DNA of 64,000 nt, taken from Pseudomonas sp. GTDB lineage: Bacteria; Pseudomonadota; Gammaproteobacteria; Pseudomonadales; Pseudomonadaceae. Below are positions 25,120 through 33,778 of this stretch, piece after piece. The notes under the pieces are model-generated. The model saw nothing but the letters and a program-made list of their open reading frames with translations, made no database searches and was not told the origin of the DNA. The stretch lies in assembly GCF_030690725.1 (NCBI RefSeq), contig NZ_JAUYGD010000089.1, positions 62,001 to 126,000 on the forward strand, read 5' to 3'. The position numbers and the translations under genes were made by a program. Each line of letters starts with the position of its first letter. The first letter of the stretch is position 1.

Positions 25120-26622
25120 TTAGGCGCTGACGGTCTGTTCCAGCTGCAGGAGCGCATCGGAGCGCGACTGCACTTCGCGGTAACGCTCGGCATCGCTGGC
25201 GAGAACGGCGCCCATGGCTGGGAAGATCTCGTTCAGCTTGCTGCTCCACTGCTCTGATTTGACCTGCGCGCCGAAGCAGCGCTGGATCAGGTCGAGCATG
25301 ATCGACACGGTGACCGAGGCACCTGGCGAGGCGCCGAGCAGGGCGGCGATTGAGCCGTCTTCTGCAGCCACCAGTTCGGTACCGAACTGCAGGATGCCGC
25401 CGTTCTTCGCGTCCTTTTTGATGATCTGCACACGTTGGCCAGCCATCTCCAGGCGCCAGTCTTCGGCTTTGGCTTCAGGGTAGAAGCCGCGCAGGGTTTC
25501 CAGGCGCTGTTCTTCGGACTGCAGCACTTCCTTGACCAGGTAGCGGGTCAGGTCGAAGTTGTCGCGCGCCACCGCCAGCATCGGCCCGATGTTGTTCGGG
25601 CGTACCGACAGCGGCAGGTCGAGGAAGGAGCCGTGACGCAGGAACTTGGTCGAGAAGCCGGCGTAAGGGCCGAACAGCAGCGAGGTCTTGCCATCCACTA
25701 CGCGGGTATCCAGATGCGGGACCGACATCGGCGGCGAGCCGACCGCAGCCTGGCTGTAGACCTTGGCCTGGTGCTGCTTGACCACTTCCGGGTTGTCGCA
25801 ACGCAGCCACTGGCCGCTGACCGGGAAGCCGCCAAAGCCTTTACCTTCCGGAATGCCGGACATCTGCAGCAGCGGCAGTGCCGCGCCACCGGCGCCGAGG
25901 AAGACAAACTTGGCCTGGATCTCACGGCTGCTGCCGTTCTGCTGATCCTTGACGCTGACGCGCCAGCCATCGGCATTACGCTTGAGGCCGACGACCTTCT
26001 GGCTGCAGGTGACTTTGGCGTCTGCCTGCTGGCCGAGGTGGTCGAGCAGGTGCTTGGTCAGGGTGCCGAAGTTGACGTCGGTACCGGCCATGACGCGGGT
26101 GGCGGCAATCGGCTCGTTCGGGTCGCGACCCGGCAGCATCAACGGCATCCACTCGGCCATAGTGGCGCGGTCTTCGGTGTATTCCATCTCGGCGAAGGCG
26201 TGGTGCACGGTCAGCGCGTCAAAGCGCTTCTTCAGGTAGTCGATACCTTTCTGGCCACGAACGAAGCTCAGGTGTGGAACCGGGTTGATAAACGACTTGG
26301 GCGAACCGAAGCGGCCTTTCTCGACCAGATAGGCCCAGAACTGCTTGGATTCTTCGAACTGGGTGTTGATGGTCACCGACTTCTTGATGTCGATCGAACC
26401 GTCCGCCGACTCCGGCGTGTAGTTCAGCTCGCACAGGCCAGCGTGGCCGGTGCCCGCGTTGTTCCACGGGTTGGAGCTTTCAATCGCTCCGGAGGCCATC
26501 ATCTCGAGCACTTCCAGCTTGATCGCCGGGTCGAGTTCCTTCAGCAGTACGGCCAGGGTCGCACTCATGATGCCGGCACCAACCAGCACCACATCCATTG
26601 TTTCGTAATCGTTTTGCGCCAT
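25120..26622 (-). CDS. mqo: Malate:quinone oxidoreductase
   Basis: A 500-residue FAD-dependent, membrane-associated enzyme that oxidises malate to oxaloacetate and reduces quinone in the TCA cycle. The FAD motif VVLVGAGIMSATLA opens the protein, followed by NPWNNAGTGHAGLCELNYTP and SPGASVTVSIMLDL near the end, both typical of Mqo. The ATG at 26622 has GGAG about eight bases upstream. The leader is long (over 350 bases to the next gene), so regulation in it is possible. Confidence 0.95.
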   Translation of the reverse strand: MAQNDYETMDVVLVGAGIMSATLAVLLKELDPAIKLEVLEMMASGAIESSNPWNNAGTGHAGLCELNYTPESADGSIDIKKSVTINTQFEESKQFWAYLVEKGRFGSPKSFINPVPHLSFVRGQKGIDYLKKRFDALTVHHAFAEMEYTEDRATMAEWMPLMLPGRDPNEPIAATRVMAGTDVNFGTLTKHLLDHLGQQADAKVTCSQKVVGLKRNADGWRVSVKDQQNGSSREIQAKFVFLGAGGAALPLLQMSGIPEGKGFGGFPVSGQWLRCDNPEVVKQHQAKVYSQAAVGSPPMSVPHLDTRVVDGKTSLLFGPYAGFSTKFLRHGSFLDLPLSVRPNNIGPMLAVARDNFDLTRYLVKEVLQSEEQRLETLRGFYPEAKAEDWRLEMAGQRVQIIKKDAKNGGILQFGTELVAAEDGSIAALLGASPGASVTVSIMLDLIQRCFGAQVKSEQWSSKLNEIFPAMGAVLASDAERYREVQSRSDALLQLEQTVSA

Positions 26623-27079
26623 TACCACTTCTCCGCAAACCAGCACTCAATAGACGTTAGTCAGCTTATGTATGCACACAGCCAATCAGCAGTCGGCGAG
26701 ACGCTCAGGGTTGAAGGAAGCAGGCTTCTGGGTGCAGATGCCAACCGCGAGATCGTTCATTTTCGCCACACTCTTGTGAAGTTTTCCAAACCGTTTTTTC
26801 ACGCTCTTTTGGAGTCGTGAACCTCAAAACGCGTCAGCCTGGGCCAACTTTTTCCACGACGTGAAGCGACCATTGCAGCAACTGCATGGCATTTCACAGT
26901 GGGAAAAAGCGGCAGCCGGAAGGCAGCGCGAAGTGGGCGACTCTCTGGGGCGCGGCCGATGAATGGTGCATCAGCGTGACGGCAGGGCCCGAACAGGAGG
27001 CGTCCTTATAATCGGGGCGCGATTATAAGGGCAAAGCAGGAAAATTGATCGCCTGGTGTGACTTTTCTTCTTCCGCTGG
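26623..27079. other. Gene-free stretch upstream of mqo
   Basis: No convincing gene on either strand in these 457 bases. It should hold the mqo promoter. Two things are visible: an AT-rich block around 26755-26805, and the perfect dyad at 27004-27030 listed separately. Confidence 0.5.
27004..27030. promoter_or_regulatory. Perfect dyad carrying TATAAT on both strands
   Basis: CCTTATAATC and GATTATAAGG flank GGGGCGC. Each arm contains a -10 hexamer TATAAT, one per strand. It may be a bidirectional promoter core or an operator; no T-run follows, so it is not a typical terminator. Confidence 0.4.
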
Positions 27080-27313
27080 TCAGGCCGCCAGCGTTTGCCG
27101 CACGCGCAGGCATGGCGTGACCTGGACGGTTCTGACGCCGGCTGGCAGCGGCCGATTGAGCCAGCTCATGCAGCTGTGTTGCACCTCAATCCAGCCAGAG
27201 CCTTGTGGCGCCTGGGCTGACTGGCGCAGGGCGCGGCAGATGCCTTGCCCATCAACCAGGGCAAATGAGCGCATCGGACGACGTGGGGCGAGCAGGCTGC
27301 GCAGTGAAAACAT
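27080..27313 (-). CDS. Small conserved hypothetical protein
   Basis: A 77-residue protein (FALVDGQGICRALRQSAQAPQGSGWIEV in the middle) with the look of a small beta domain. I believe similar small proteins occur near mqo in other Pseudomonas, but recall is not firm. There is no strong ribosome site, no signal peptide and no membrane segment. Function unknown. Confidence 0.55.
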   Translation of the reverse strand: MFSLRSLLAPRRPMRSFALVDGQGICRALRQSAQAPQGSGWIEVQHSCMSWLNRPLPAGVRTVQVTPCLRVRQTLAA

Positions 27314-27478
27314 GGCGGGTCACTCACTAACAGGGAAGACTAAAGTCTTATGCCTGATGCGCATGACAAGGGCGTTACGGGAACCTGTTGGCGCGATAAA
27401 CGTCCTAGCGCTGTCAGGCATTTACTGCGCTGGTTATACTGCGCGCCACTTCTACCCCTTATTTATGGAGAGTTGAGC

Positions 27479-28063
27479 ATGCTGCATCGTCTGCTGTTTG
27501 GTCTGGTGGCTGTTGCCAGCCTTACTCTGGTGGGTTGTGCCCACAGCCCGCAACAACTCAGCCCACAACCCAAACTCAATAGCCCGCTGACCGCCGTTGG
27601 CCAGGGCCAGCCGGTGGTGGTGCGGGTGGCCGATGGTCGTCCTTCGCCCGTGCTGGGCACCCGTGGTGGTCTTTACCCGGAAACCAGCGCTATCAGCGTG
27701 ACCGGCCAGGACGTTCTGCCCAAGCTGCAGGCCCAGGCTGAAGCGGCCGTACGTCTGCTCGGCTTTACCCCAAGCGCCAACGCCTACAACGCGCCGCAGC
27801 TGACCCTGACTCTGGCTGAGCTGAAATACCAGTCGCCGAAAGAAGGCCTGTATGTGACTGAGGCTGACATGACCGCGACCTTCCGCGTTGATGTGCAAAA
27901 CAGCAGCCGTCGTTACAGCGGCCGTTACGGCGCGTCACTGAACCAGCGCTTCGGCATGGCGCCGAATCAGGCGACCAACACCAAACTGATCAGCGATGTG
28001 TTGAGCGATGCCCTGACCCGCGCCTTCAAGGACCCGACCATCGGCCAAATGCTCGCGCAGTAA
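27479..28063 (+). CDS. YajG-family lipoprotein
   Basis: A 194-residue lipoprotein with lipobox LTLVGC (Cys at residue 20) and a YajG-like domain (VVVRVADGRPSPVLGTRGGLY, then DVLPKLQAQAEAAVRLLGF and LTLTLAELKYQ). The protein is probably anchored in the outer membrane; the family's role is not known. GGAG precedes the ATG. It ends at a strong terminator. Confidence 0.88.
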   Translation: MLHRLLFGLVAVASLTLVGCAHSPQQLSPQPKLNSPLTAVGQGQPVVVRVADGRPSPVLGTRGGLYPETSAISVTGQDVLPKLQAQAEAAVRLLGFTPSANAYNAPQLTLTLAELKYQSPKEGLYVTEADMTATFRVDVQNSSRRYSGRYGASLNQRFGMAPNQATNTKLISDVLSDALTRAFKDPTIGQMLAQ

Positions 28064-28080
28064 ACCTCGGCGCAGTTATG

Positions 28081-28110
28081 AAAAAGCCCGGACTATTCCG
28101 GGCTTTTTTA
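28081..28110 (+). terminator. Rho-independent terminator
   Basis: AAAAAGCCCGGA and TCCGGGCTTTTTT with a CTAT loop, just after the YajG-family gene. Confidence 0.9.
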
Positions 28111-28130
28111 CATCTGCATTTTGCGGCCGT

Positions 28131-28337
28131 TCAGGCAGCTTCGCTATAGAACTCGGGCATGCTCATGCCGGTCAGCGTATCGACATCAGGCAGGGCGTAA
28201 TGCTCGTGGCCGCCCATGGCGCAGTAGACCAGCCAGTGGTCGTCTTGCACATTGAAAGACAGCCCGTCGATGACGGCTTCCACGTCATCCAGCGAATCGA
28301 TCAGGTAGTCGCGGTCTTGCGGTTGGGCGTGCAGCAT
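28131..28337 (-). CDS. Small acidic hypothetical protein
   Basis: A 68-residue acidic protein (DYLIDSLDDVEAVIDGLSFNVQDDHWLVYCAMGGHEHYALPDVDTL in outline). GGAGG lies seven bases before the ATG at 28337. No recognised domain; I think it is conserved among Pseudomonas. It is convergent with the YajG gene. The 270 bases upstream of it (28338-28607) hold no gene that I can support. Confidence 0.65.
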   Translation of the reverse strand: MLHAQPQDRDYLIDSLDDVEAVIDGLSFNVQDDHWLVYCAMGGHEHYALPDVDTLTGMSMPEFYSEAA

Positions 28338-28607
28338 GGTGCGTTCCTCCATGGATGATTAAAACCTGTCACCGTGCTCGAAGCCTTTTTGGCCAAGGCG
28401 TTGGGACGAGTGTTAGACCATAGCTCACGTAGATGACAGTGTTTAGACCGCTTGGTCATAGCAGCTGCGATTCGTCGGAATCGAGCCGCGAGTGCGGCAA
28501 CCTTCGGTAGACTCCGCGGCCGTATTTGGACTGCCCGAGACTGCATCGGGTGTGCTGATAATCAGGCGCGACGTTGATCGCAAGCCTTATAGAAGTTGAG
28601 GTCGAGC

Positions 28608-28895
28608 ATGTCGTTGCAAGCGCTCTGGTTGCTGATCGAAGGTCAGCCTGGGCAGTGGCTTAATGGGCTGGCGCTGTTCTTTGCACTGGCCGGCTCCTGG
28701 CTGTTGCTGGCCACCCGCATGCGCGAGCAGCGCGCCCTGGCGCGGTTGCTGGCCGGTAATCAGTTGAATGAACTGGCGGACGAGGCCTATGCCTTTGGTG
28801 AGCCGACGCTGCGCCTGAACCGCTTCTTTTATCGCTTCGGTCATGCCTGCCTGGCGGCGGCCTTGCTGCTGTCCTGGCTTAGCACACAGCTGTAA
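28608..28895 (+). CDS. Small membrane protein, hypothetical
   Basis: A 95-residue protein with two hydrophobic helices (about 18-35 and 77-92) joined by a charged loop (RMREQRALARLLAGNQLNELADEAYAFGE). GAGG lies six bases before the ATG at 28608. It is probably in the inner membrane. No family assigned. It ends at a strong terminator shared with the convergent acyltransferase gene. Confidence 0.68.
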   Translation: MSLQALWLLIEGQPGQWLNGLALFFALAGSWLLLATRMREQRALARLLAGNQLNELADEAYAFGEPTLRLNRFFYRFGHACLAAALLLSWLSTQL

Positions 28896-28910
28896 CTCGG
28901 TTTCTCGGGC

Positions 28911-28946
28911 AATAAAAAACGGCAGCCAATGGCTGCCGTTTTTTTG
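28911..28946. terminator. Bidirectional rho-independent terminator
   Basis: AAAAAACGGCAGCC and GGCTGCCGTTTTTT enclose AAT. It lies between convergent genes and has T-runs on both strands. Confidence 0.9.
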
Positions 28947-28959
28947 GGCTGCGCTTTGC

Positions 28960-30123
28960 CTACAGCGGCAGACCGGCCTTGATCCGGTACTGGTTACGCA
29001 CCGGGTTGGCGTATTGCAGGATCAGGTAGGGCCGCTGCTCGCTCGGGCAGTTGTCCAGGCGTCGCTGCCATTCGCTTTGCGCCGTGCTGAGCTCTGCCGC
29101 AGGAAACAGTTCGGCAGCGCTGGGCACGGCCAGCTCCGGGTCGCGGTCAGCCCACATGGCATAGGCCAGGTAGTGCACGGGAAACAGCCGATAACCCGTG
29201 AGAATCTGCCGATCCATTTCCGCCGCCAGCAGCTTGCTGTCCTCCAGCCCCTGGCTGACCGGCGCGCCGAAGTGCACATGCACGCGGCCTTTGTAACCGG
29301 TGATGCCGAGGGCAATGCTCTGGTCATCCTCGCCCGCTGCCTTGGTGTAGCTGCCGCTGCTGGCGCGGATAAACAGCTCGCGGGCCTTGGCCTGGTCGCA
29401 GGGGTCGTACTCGTAGCTGATCGATACAGGGGTCAGGCGCAGGGCGTTGATCACCTCGGCGAACGGCTCGCCCTTGCGGCTCATATGGAACATCTTGAGG
29501 ATCGCCGAATCGGTGCGGTCATCACCATCCTTGGCGCGGCCTTCGGCCTGGGCGATCCAGATCGACTCGCCATCATTGCGGATCGAGTGATTGATATAGG
29601 CCGAGAGCAGCTGGTAAGCCGCCAGCTTCTCGCGTCGCCCGCTGATCGAACGGTGCACGATAAAGCTCTTGTTCAGGCGCATCAGGTCGCTGACAAAAGG
29701 CTTCTGCAGCAGATTGTCGCCGATGGCGATGCGCGGCGTTGGTAGGCCTGCGTGGTACACCGCGTAATTGACGAACGCTGGGTCCATGACGATATCGCGG
29801 TGGTTGGCGAGGAACAGATAGGCCTTGCCGGCCTGCAGGTGTTCGATGCCGGAATAGCTCACGCCATCGGTCGCCTGCTCAATGGTGCGGTCGACATAGC
29901 TCTCGATGCGCGTCTGCAATTGCGCCACCGAACTCACGTCGCGAAACTCAAGACGCAGGCGATAGGCTATAAGTGGTTTAAGCAGCCAGCCTAAAGGTGC
30001 CGCCAGGCGCGGGAAGCGGAACTGGGTGAGGATGCCGAGAAACGCATCATCGGCCAGCAGGCGCGCCAGCACGGCAGGGACTTCGGCGTCGGCGTAAGGT
30101 CGGATGGCATCGAATTCGCCCAT
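28960..30123 (-). CDS. 1-acyl-glycerol-3-phosphate acyltransferase-like protein
   Basis: A 387-residue protein with the acyltransferase core in the middle (LFLANHRDIVMDPAFVNY, then FIVHRSISGRREKLAAYQ and IWIAQAEGRAKDG). It should transfer an acyl chain to a lysophospholipid or similar acceptor. The usual HX4D catalytic motif is altered: the Asp is one residue further on (HX5D, HRDIVMD). The flanking N- and C-terminal parts are long for the PlsC family. The second of two tandem ATGs, at 30123, is better spaced from GAGAG. The gene stands alone. Confidence 0.78.
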   Translation of the reverse strand: MGEFDAIRPYADAEVPAVLARLLADDAFLGILTQFRFPRLAAPLGWLLKPLIAYRLRLEFRDVSSVAQLQTRIESYVDRTIEQATDGVSYSGIEHLQAGKAYLFLANHRDIVMDPAFVNYAVYHAGLPTPRIAIGDNLLQKPFVSDLMRLNKSFIVHRSISGRREKLAAYQLLSAYINHSIRNDGESIWIAQAEGRAKDGDDRTDSAILKMFHMSRKGEPFAEVINALRLTPVSISYEYDPCDQAKARELFIRASSGSYTKAAGEDDQSIALGITGYKGRVHVHFGAPVSQGLEDSKLLAAEMDRQILTGYRLFPVHYLAYAMWADRDPELAVPSAAELFPAAELSTAQSEWQRRLDNCPSEQRPYLILQYANPVRNQYRIKAGLPL

Positions 30124-30254
30124 CATGCTCTCTTGTTGTGGGTGGCTGTGGAGATGCTTACTGCGCTGGTCGTTGCGCGTGACAATGGATAGTGCGCGAC
30201 TGCAGGGCCAGCTATAGACCGGCGATTATAACGCCAAGTCACAAGGAGACAGCG

Positions 30255-30437
30255 ATGCTGGAAAGCCAGGACTACCAATGCCCCTATTGTGGTGAGCAGG
30301 TTGAGGCGCTGCTGGACCTGTCGGCCGGCGATCAGCAGTACATTGAAGACTGTCCGGTGTGCTGCCGGCCGATCGTGTTTTCGCTGCAGACCGATGGCGA
30401 GGACTGGAGCCTGGACGTGCGCGGGGAGAATGACTGA
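30255..30437 (+). CDS. CPXCG-motif cysteine-rich small protein
   Basis: A 60-residue protein with a zinc-ribbon-like pair of motifs, CPYCGEQVE near residue 9 and DCPVCCRPI near residue 33. It fits the small 'CPXCG motif-containing cysteine-rich protein' group; function unknown. AAGGAG precedes the ATG at 30255. Its stop and the next start share a base (TGATG), so the two are co-translated. Confidence 0.85.
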   Translation: MLESQDYQCPYCGEQVEALLDLSAGDQQYIEDCPVCCRPIVFSLQTDGEDWSLDVRGEND

Positions 30438-30697
30438 TGCAGCGAATCTACGAGCCGCAGGACCTGATGGAAGGCGAACTGTTGCTGGGGATGTTGGCCA
30501 GTGAGGGGATCGACGCCTATCTCACTGGGCAACACCTGGCTGGTGCTGTGGGCGAGTTGCCCGCCTGCGGCTTGCTCGGGGTGATGGTTGAGGATGACCA
30601 GGCGCACAGCGCACAACAGCTGATCGCCGCGTACAATGCCGCGCTGCCGCTGCCGACGGATGAGCCTGAAAGCTTTCAAGGCTCGCTGCTCTGTTAA
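30437..30697 (+). CDS. DUF2007-like small protein
   Basis: An 86-residue protein with a ferredoxin-like DUF2007 fold (RIYEPQDLMEGELLLGMLASEGIDAYLTGQHL then GLLGVMVEDDQAHSAQQLI), the type thought to bind signals or metals. It starts at the overlapping TGATG of the CPXCG gene, so they form one operon. The SRAP-domain gene follows 82 bases later. Confidence 0.82.
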   Translation: MQRIYEPQDLMEGELLLGMLASEGIDAYLTGQHLAGAVGELPACGLLGVMVEDDQAHSAQQLIAAYNAALPLPTDEPESFQGSLLC

Positions 30698-30779
30698 ATC
30701 TAGTCTGGCGGCGCACCTGACTTACTGCTTGCTGGCCGTCTGGTCGGTGCATTTACTGCTGAACGCTATCGAGTTTTCC

Positions 30780-31397
30780 ATGTGTGGACGTTATGCCCTG
30801 TTCCGTTGGACGCCTGCATTTGCGGCGATTCCCGGTTTTCCCGCTGATCAGTTACCGCACTGGAGCATTTCGCCCAATAGCCAGGTGCTGCTGCTGCGCA
30901 ACGTCGAGGGCGAGCGCCAGCTGACGCGTGCGCGCTGGGGGCTGACCCCGCCCTGGTTGACTGATCTGACCAAAACTCCGGCTCAAGCTCGTGCGGAAAC
31001 CCTGGCCGAGCAGCCGATGTTTCGTGAGGCGTTTCGCCTGCGTCGCGGTCTGCTACCAGCCAACGGGTTTTACGAGTGGCGGGGCACGGCGCGCAAGCGC
31101 CCGTACTGGCTCACCGGTGAGAGCACACCGCTGTATTTCGCCGCTTTGTGGGAAGCCTATCCCGTTGAGGGTTGTGTCTACCTGAGTGCTGCGGTGGTAA
31201 CTCAGGCGGCGGCCAGTCAGCGTCGCCCACTGATTCTCGATGAGGCGGGCCAGGCTGCCTGGTTGGCTGCCGACACCCCAGCGGCCGAGTTGCAGGCCTT
31301 GCTGGCGAGCCCGCAACCGGCGTTGCGCGAGCGGGTGCTGGCCAACCTGATCAATGATCCCAAGCTCGATGCCCCTGAGTGCCTGACGCCGGCCTAG
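30780..31397 (+). CDS. SRAP-domain protein with altered active-site residues
   Basis: A 205-residue SRAP (YedK/HMCES) family protein. These proteins shield abasic sites in single-stranded DNA by forming a thiazolidine crosslink through Cys2. Cys2 (MCGRYALF) and the Glu in NGFYEWRG (Glu99) are kept. Aligned by eye with E. coli YedK, the conserved Asn of INARVET is Gln69 (AQARAET) and the conserved His of IHDRRP is Ser146 (SQRRPLIL). It is somewhat shorter than usual. It may have slower or altered chemistry; that is inference. It ends at a strong terminator. Confidence 0.85.
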   Translation: MCGRYALFRWTPAFAAIPGFPADQLPHWSISPNSQVLLLRNVEGERQLTRARWGLTPPWLTDLTKTPAQARAETLAEQPMFREAFRLRRGLLPANGFYEWRGTARKRPYWLTGESTPLYFAALWEAYPVEGCVYLSAAVVTQAAASQRRPLILDEAGQAAWLAADTPAAELQALLASPQPALRERVLANLINDPKLDAPECLTPA

Positions 31398-31415
31398 GCC
31401 ATTAACAGGGCGCAA

Positions 31416-31452
31416 GAAAAAGGGCGGACTGTTATGGCAGTCCGCCCTTTTT
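31416..31452. terminator. Bidirectional rho-independent terminator
   Basis: AAAAAGGGCGGACTG and CAGTCCGCCCTTTTT enclose a 6-base loop between convergent genes. Confidence 0.9.
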
Positions 31453-31464
31453 GTTGCAACTAGA

Positions 31465-33600
31465 TCAGACCCTGAACTGGTTGATCAGCCGACGCTGCTG
31501 TTCGGCCAGCTTGGTCAGTTCGGCACTGGCCTGGCTGGCTTCGTCAGCGCCGCCGGCCACTTCATTGGCCACCTGGCCGATATTGGTGACGTTGCGGTTG
31601 ATGTCCTCGGCCACCGCACTTTGCTCCTCGGCGGCGCTGGCGATTTGGGTGTTCATGTCGTTGATCACCGATACCGCCTGAGTGATCGATTCCAGTGCCT
31701 CGGCGGCTTGGCTGGCCTGTTGCACGCTGACCTCGGTCTTGCCCTGACTGTCCTCCATCACCTTGACCACGTCGCGCGTGCCCTGTTGCAGCTGCTGGAT
31801 CATGGTCTGGATTTCTTCGGTGGCCTTCTGGGTTTTCTGCGCCAGGTTGCGCACCTCGTCGGCCACCACGGCAAAACCACGGCCCTGTTCCCCGGCGCGG
31901 GCCGCCTCGATGGCAGCATTGAGCGCGAGCAGGTTGGTTTGCTCGGCAATCCCGCGAATGGCTACCAGGATGGCATTGATGTTCTCGCTGTCCTTGGCCA
32001 GGGTTTGCACCACGGTGACCGCGCGACCAATTTCCTGCGCCAGGGCGGCAATCGCCTCGGCGGTGTGCTGCACCGTCTGCTTGCCCTGATTGGCGGCGCG
32101 ATCCGCATGGTTGGCGGCCTCGGCCGCATGGGTAGCGTTGCGCGCTACGTCCTGGGCGGTGGCGGTCATTTCATGCACGGCGGTGGCGACCAGTTCGATC
32201 TCCGCCAGCTGTTTCTGCACGCCCGTGTTAGTGCGGATAGCGATGTCGGCGGTGTGTTCGGAGGAGTCGCTGACTTTCTGCACCGAGCTGACCACCTGGG
32301 TAATCATGCTTTGCAGCTTGCCGAGAAAGGTATTGAAGCCCTTGGCGATATCACCCAGTTCATCGCTGCGGTTTACCTCCAGGCGGCGGGTCAAATCGCC
32401 GTCGCCCTGGGCGATATCGTCGAGCATGGTGACCATCTGCCGCAGTGGGCGGGCGATGCCGTAGCCAACAAACCAGATCACCAGCATGCCAAGGCCTGCA
32501 ACCAGCAGGCCGACCATGGCCATGCCCAGGGTGTCCGCTTCGGCCTGTTTGGTGAGGCCGGTCTGCAGTTCCGTCAGGTCGGCGAACACTGCGCTGGTCG
32601 GCAATACAATGGCCAGGGTCCAGCGTGTCGAGGTGCCGGCGACCTGGAACGGCAGCAGCAATTGCAGTAGCTGGCGTTGTTCGTCGAGCTTGTTGATCGG
32701 CTGGTCGTTGCTGCTTTGTTTGAGTTGATTCAACAGTTCGGGGTCGATGGCCTTGCTCGCCGGCTGGCCAACCAGGGTCGCGTCCTGGGTTGCAGCAATC
32801 AAAGTGCCGTTGGAGGCGATCAGGGCAAGCTCGCCGGCGCCGTCATACAGCTCGCCTTTGGCGATGTTCAGCCGCTCCTGGATAAAGTCCAGGGCCAGGT
32901 CGTTGCCGGCAACGCCGCGGAACTGGCCATTGACCATGATTGGCGCATTGAAGGCCGCGACCAGTACCTGCTTGCCGCCGAAGTCGTAGGAGGCCGGGTC
33001 GATCACGCAGGGCTTGCCGGTTTCCTTGGGGCACAGGTAGTACTCGCCCGTGCGCACTCCGGTGGGCTGCACGTCCTGGCCTTCCATCTGCTCCACGGTC
33101 AGCGCGTCGAGCTTCAGCTGGTCGCCATCACGGTACCACCAGGCCATAAAGCGGCCGGTGTGGTCATAGCCGTTTTCCTTCTGGTTGACGTAGAGGTCGT
33201 CGTCCTGATCGAAGGCGTTGGGTTCCCAGCCGATGTAGAGGTCAAGTAGTTCTGGGTTGGCCTTGAGGTACACACCGACCAGATTGCTCAGTTCCTCGCG
33301 GGTCAGGCTGATGCCTGGGCTGCCATTAGTGCTGCCCATCTGGCTGTTGAGGGTGGCCAGGGCTTTGGCCACCGTCATGGGATGTTCAAATTGGCGCTGC
33401 AGCTGGCCAACCTGGGCTTTGGCCAGGGCGTTCAGACGTTGGTCGATCACATCCTCTAAGAGGCCTTGGGTGCGTTCTTGCACCTGGGTCTGGGTGCGCG
33501 CTCCGGCGAACAGGGCGTAGAGCACCAGGGCGACGACTACTGCCAGGATGCTGGCCCCCGCCATAAGTGCCACGGAGGACTGGATCGACTTGAATCGCAT
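31465..33600 (-). CDS. Methyl-accepting chemotaxis protein, Cache type
   Basis: A 711-residue chemoreceptor: TM1 at about 12-32, a large periplasmic region of double-Cache style (about 35-355, with DLYIGWEPNAFDQDDDLY and GRFMAWWYRDGD), TM2 at about 370-392, HAMP (about 393-445), then a full cytoplasmic signalling helix hairpin with the conserved tip IAEQTNLLALNAAIEAARAG. It should sense a small molecule in the periplasm and drive CheA. The ligand is not predictable here; the classical amino-acid-binding motif is not an exact match. Confidence 0.93.
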   Translation of the reverse strand: MRFKSIQSSVALMAGASILAVVVALVLYALFAGARTQTQVQERTQGLLEDVIDQRLNALAKAQVGQLQRQFEHPMTVAKALATLNSQMGSTNGSPGISLTREELSNLVGVYLKANPELLDLYIGWEPNAFDQDDDLYVNQKENGYDHTGRFMAWWYRDGDQLKLDALTVEQMEGQDVQPTGVRTGEYYLCPKETGKPCVIDPASYDFGGKQVLVAAFNAPIMVNGQFRGVAGNDLALDFIQERLNIAKGELYDGAGELALIASNGTLIAATQDATLVGQPASKAIDPELLNQLKQSSNDQPINKLDEQRQLLQLLLPFQVAGTSTRWTLAIVLPTSAVFADLTELQTGLTKQAEADTLGMAMVGLLVAGLGMLVIWFVGYGIARPLRQMVTMLDDIAQGDGDLTRRLEVNRSDELGDIAKGFNTFLGKLQSMITQVVSSVQKVSDSSEHTADIAIRTNTGVQKQLAEIELVATAVHEMTATAQDVARNATHAAEAANHADRAANQGKQTVQHTAEAIAALAQEIGRAVTVVQTLAKDSENINAILVAIRGIAEQTNLLALNAAIEAARAGEQGRGFAVVADEVRNLAQKTQKATEEIQTMIQQLQQGTRDVVKVMEDSQGKTEVSVQQASQAAEALESITQAVSVINDMNTQIASAAEEQSAVAEDINRNVTNIGQVANEVAGGADEASQASAELTKLAEQQRRLINQFRV

Positions 33601-33778
33601 AGGGACTCCTCAACGTGTTAGTTGCGCCTGTCCCTGGCTTATCGGCAGCGTAGCTTCAAAGCATTAGCGCGCCGCTGTATCTAGCAAAGAGCCTTGTGCG
33701 ACATAGCGCAAGTTGTGCGGGTTGTTTTGCCCTGATGCACGGCCTAGCATACGGTCCCTGTCGTGAAGGAGAACTGAC

